Part shown: piece after piece, positions 28,008-29,373 of the stretch
How positions within the stretch are numbered: position 1 is the stretch's first letter
How the letters are laid out: each line of letters starts with the position of its first letter
DNA from: Azovibrio restrictus DSM 23866
GTDB lineage: Bacteria > Pseudomonadota > Gammaproteobacteria > Burkholderiales > Rhodocyclaceae
NCBI RefSeq assembly: GCF_000429665.1
Contig: NZ_AUCH01000027.1
Coordinates: forward strand, 1 to 29,373
Direction: 5' to 3'
Length of the DNA: 29,373 nucleotides
Program-made: the position numbers and the translations under genes
Notes under the pieces: generated by a model
The model's input: the letters and a program-made list of their open reading frames with translations, nothing else
Database searches by the model: none
Told to the model about the DNA's origin: nothing

Positions 28008-29189
28008 ATGGCCACGGAAAAACTTTCGCATGCGAAAACCGCCCGGAAGGCTAAGCCTTCTGCCGCCGACCAGGCCCGGGAGGCGGTGGCCAGGTTGAAG
28101 CAGGTGAACCTGGAGATTCTGGCGCCGGCCGAGGCGCCGGAGTTTGCCCTTGTCCCGGTTTCGGCTATTGCGGTGGATGATCAGATCCGCGAGACGTTCG
28201 ACGATGGGCAGCTGCAGGAGCTGGCCGACGATATCCGCCGGCGGGGGGTGTTGGAACCGCTCCTGGTGCGGCGGGATGGGGTGCGCCTGGTGTTGATTGC
28301 CGGGGAGCGCCGGCTGAGGGCGGCCAGGTTGGCGGGGCTCTTGGAGGTGCCGGCCGTGGTGCGCCAGGTGTCGGCCGAGGAGGCGAAGGCGGACCAGCTG
28401 GCGGAGAACATCCACCGGCAGGACTTGAGCTTGCAGGAGGAAGCGGCCGTGGTGGAGCGCTTGCGCCTGGAGCTGGGGAGCCTGCAGGCGGTGGCGCAGC
28501 GGGTGCATAAGTCGGTGGTGTGGGTGTCGAAGCGGTATGGGCTGCAGGAGCGCTTGGGGCATTACGCCCGCCGGCTGTTGGAGGATGGGATCACTGAGGA
28601 CCTGGAGATCCTGCGGGGGGTGGCTCAGCTGGAGTTGCTTTCGAATGGATCGAATGCGCCCTGGGCGTTGTGCGAGAAGATCAGGAAGGGCGAGGCGGGC
28701 CGGTCTGAGGTGCGGGAGGCGGTGAAGGCGGCGAAGGCCCGGAGGGACGAGCGGGAAAAGCCGGTGGTGCATTCCCAGGCTTCGGCGCCGGTATCGGGGG
28801 TGTTGCCGGGGGTGGAGGTGGCGAAGGTGGCAGCGCCGAAGGAAAGGCCGCTGTTCAATCCTGAAACGCAAATGTGGCAGGTCGAAAACCGGCTTAACAA
28901 CGGTAGTACTCCGGAACGGGTTCTGAAAGATCTATCCGGAAATTTTGACCTGGTGCGGGAAAAGCTGGAGTGGTTTTTGAAGTATGAGCACTACGAGAAG
29001 GAGGCGCAAAAGAGGTTTAGCTCGTTGCACAGGCAGAACCAGGATGTGCGGCTGTTGAAGCTGGCACTAAAGACCCGGCAAGAGCTCTACCAGACCCCCG
29101 TCATTGTGGCCCGGTGGATGGGGGCTACCGGGAAGGATTGGTGCCTGGAGGAGTGTTTGAGGATTGCGGGGGAGATGGGGAGGGGGTGA
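28008..29189 (+). CDS. ParB/RepB/Spo0J-family DNA-binding protein
   Basis: A 393-aa ParB-like protein, with AAGGGAGG before the ATG at 28008. After a basic N-terminal leader the ParB N-domain (about residues 45-140) shows VSAIAVDDQIRETFDDGQLQ, AGERRLRAARLAG (the GERRxRA nucleotide-binding box, about 104-110) and ENIHRQDLSLQEEA. A helix-turn-helix region follows (about 155-185, AVAQRVHKSVVWVSKRYGL). The C-terminal third, after an Ala/Val/Pro linker (about 245-280), is not typical of chromosomal ParB; it is Lys/Arg/Glu-rich with W and Y residues. No parA partner is visible in the window. It could act in partition of an excised element or as a ParB-type regulator. Codons 6-10 contain a perfect palindrome matching one upstream. 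Confidence 0.88.
   Translation: MATEKLSHAKTARKAKPSAADQAREAVARLKQVNLEILAPAEAPEFALVPVSAIAVDDQIRETFDDGQLQELADDIRRRGVLEPLLVRRDGVRLVLIAGERRLRAARLAGLLEVPAVVRQVSAEEAKADQLAENIHRQDLSLQEEAAVVERLRLELGSLQAVAQRVHKSVVWVSKRYGLQERLGHYARRLLEDGITEDLEILRGVAQLELLSNGSNAPWALCEKIRKGEAGRSEVREAVKAAKARRDEREKPVVHSQASAPVSGVLPGVEVAKVAAPKERPLFNPETQMWQVENRLNNGSTPERVLKDLSGNFDLVREKLEWFLKYEHYEKEAQKRFSSLHRQNQDVRLLKLALKTRQELYQTPVIVARWMGATGKDWCLEECLRIAGEMGRG
28024..28037. promoter_or_regulatory. Palindrome TTTCGCATGCGAAA, candidate parS/operator copy 2
   Basis: A perfect 14-bp palindrome inside codons 6-10 of the ParB-like gene. It shares the core TCGCATGCGA with 26972-26981. Its position just after the start codon suits autoregulation or nucleation of ParB binding. 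Confidence 0.5.
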
Positions 29190-29218
29190 GGGAAGGAATT
29201 GATGTTCTAACGTTGGAG

Positions 29219-29288
29219 GTAACCGGCGCCGGAGCGCGCAGCGCGGAGGGAACCCAAACGGCGCAGCCGATTGGGCGACCGGTTGACT
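29219..29288. other. Structured inverted repeat after the ParB-like gene
   Basis: Outer arms AACCGG and CCGGTT (29221-29226 / 29279-29284) enclose CGCGC-A-GCGCG (29235-29245) and a longer hairpin CCCAA-a-CGGC-gca-GCCG-a-TTGGG (29253-29275). There is no T-run, so it is not a standard terminator. I see no gene between 29190 and the window end; one could begin beyond it. Confidence 0.4.
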
Positions 29289-29373
29289 GATGGGATGGAC
29301 TCCCCCGTCTTTTTGGCGCGGAATAAGCGCCTCCGGTGCTCATGGGGATGGGGATCGGGTTTCGACGAAAGGA

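Larger units (their letters stand above)
25963..29373. mobile_element. Integrative element at tRNA-Arg(CCG), left part only
   Basis: The tRNA remnant, an integrase 10 bp inside it, a non-coding segment full of inverted repeats, two unknown small genes and a ParB-like gene make up the visible 3.4 kb. The right end is beyond the window. No conjugation, capsid or replication gene is visible yet, so a genomic island, an integrated plasmid or a prophage satellite all remain possible. Confidence 0.8.

Noticed and set aside
29205..29290. An integron attC site
   Set aside because: The segment is foldable and has TAAC and GTTG nearby, but no RYYYAAC / GTTRRRY core pair matches, and no integron integrase is visible.

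Overview
The window is GC-rich DNA from a Gram-negative bacterium. Its gene content (serralysin-type type I secretion, an S-layer-like protein carrying DUF4214, SapC, strings of T1SS substrates) and its TGCTAAGAT-type promoters suggest a betaproteobacterium, most likely of the Rhodocyclaceae (Azospira/Dechlorosoma-like). That placement is inference from gene content and style, not from a marker gene.

Positions 1-10.5 kb hold exported surface proteins. First comes the 3' end of one S-layer-like protein (1-303). Next is a complete 1189-aa, cysteine-free, strongly codon-biased S-layer-like protein (761-4330), preceded by a perfect CRP-type box and a 20-bp palindrome and followed by tandem terminator hairpins. 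Two glycosyltransferases follow: a GtrB/ArnC-like GT2 on the minus strand and a GT4. Then come two secreted proteins that share a C-terminal cassette ending in DUF4214: a serralysin-like zinc metalloprotease (7123-8640) and an RTX-repeat protein (8737-10452).

Positions 10.5-24 kb hold the export and glycosylation machinery on the plus strand. In order: a small coiled-coil protein between two terminator-like hairpins; a SapC-family protein; an unknown protein; a 214-aa protein that looks like the N-terminal half of TnpB without its RuvC nuclease; two adjacent PrtD-type ABC exporters; an HlyD-type adaptor; a TolC-type outer-membrane factor; then manC, gmd, rmd (GDP-D-rhamnose synthesis) and a GT4. 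From 13026 to 23972 intergenic gaps are 1-67 bp, consistent with one long operon. The reading that fits best is a type I system that secretes the surface proteins, together with enzymes that make a D-rhamnose-containing glycan for the same surface. A fourth DUF4214 substrate, with a beta-propeller N-terminus, lies convergently at 24049-25566.

From 25963 to the end is the left part of an integrative element inserted into the 3' end of a tRNA-Arg(CCG) gene. A 48-nt tRNA remnant and the tRNA's own terminator mark the junction, and a tyrosine integrase lies 10 bp inside. The element then has a 420-bp non-coding segment crowded with inverted repeats, two unknown small genes and a ParB-like gene. 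A 10-bp palindromic core (TCGCATGCGA) occurs both in the non-coding segment and inside the first codons of parB, making it a candidate parS or operator. The intact tRNA and the other end of the element should lie to the right of the window.

The most unusual features are the RuvC-less TnpB-like protein, whose start codon lies in a 17-bp bulged palindrome at the head of the secretion genes, and the branched inverted-repeat structure at 27109-27239 in the integrative element.
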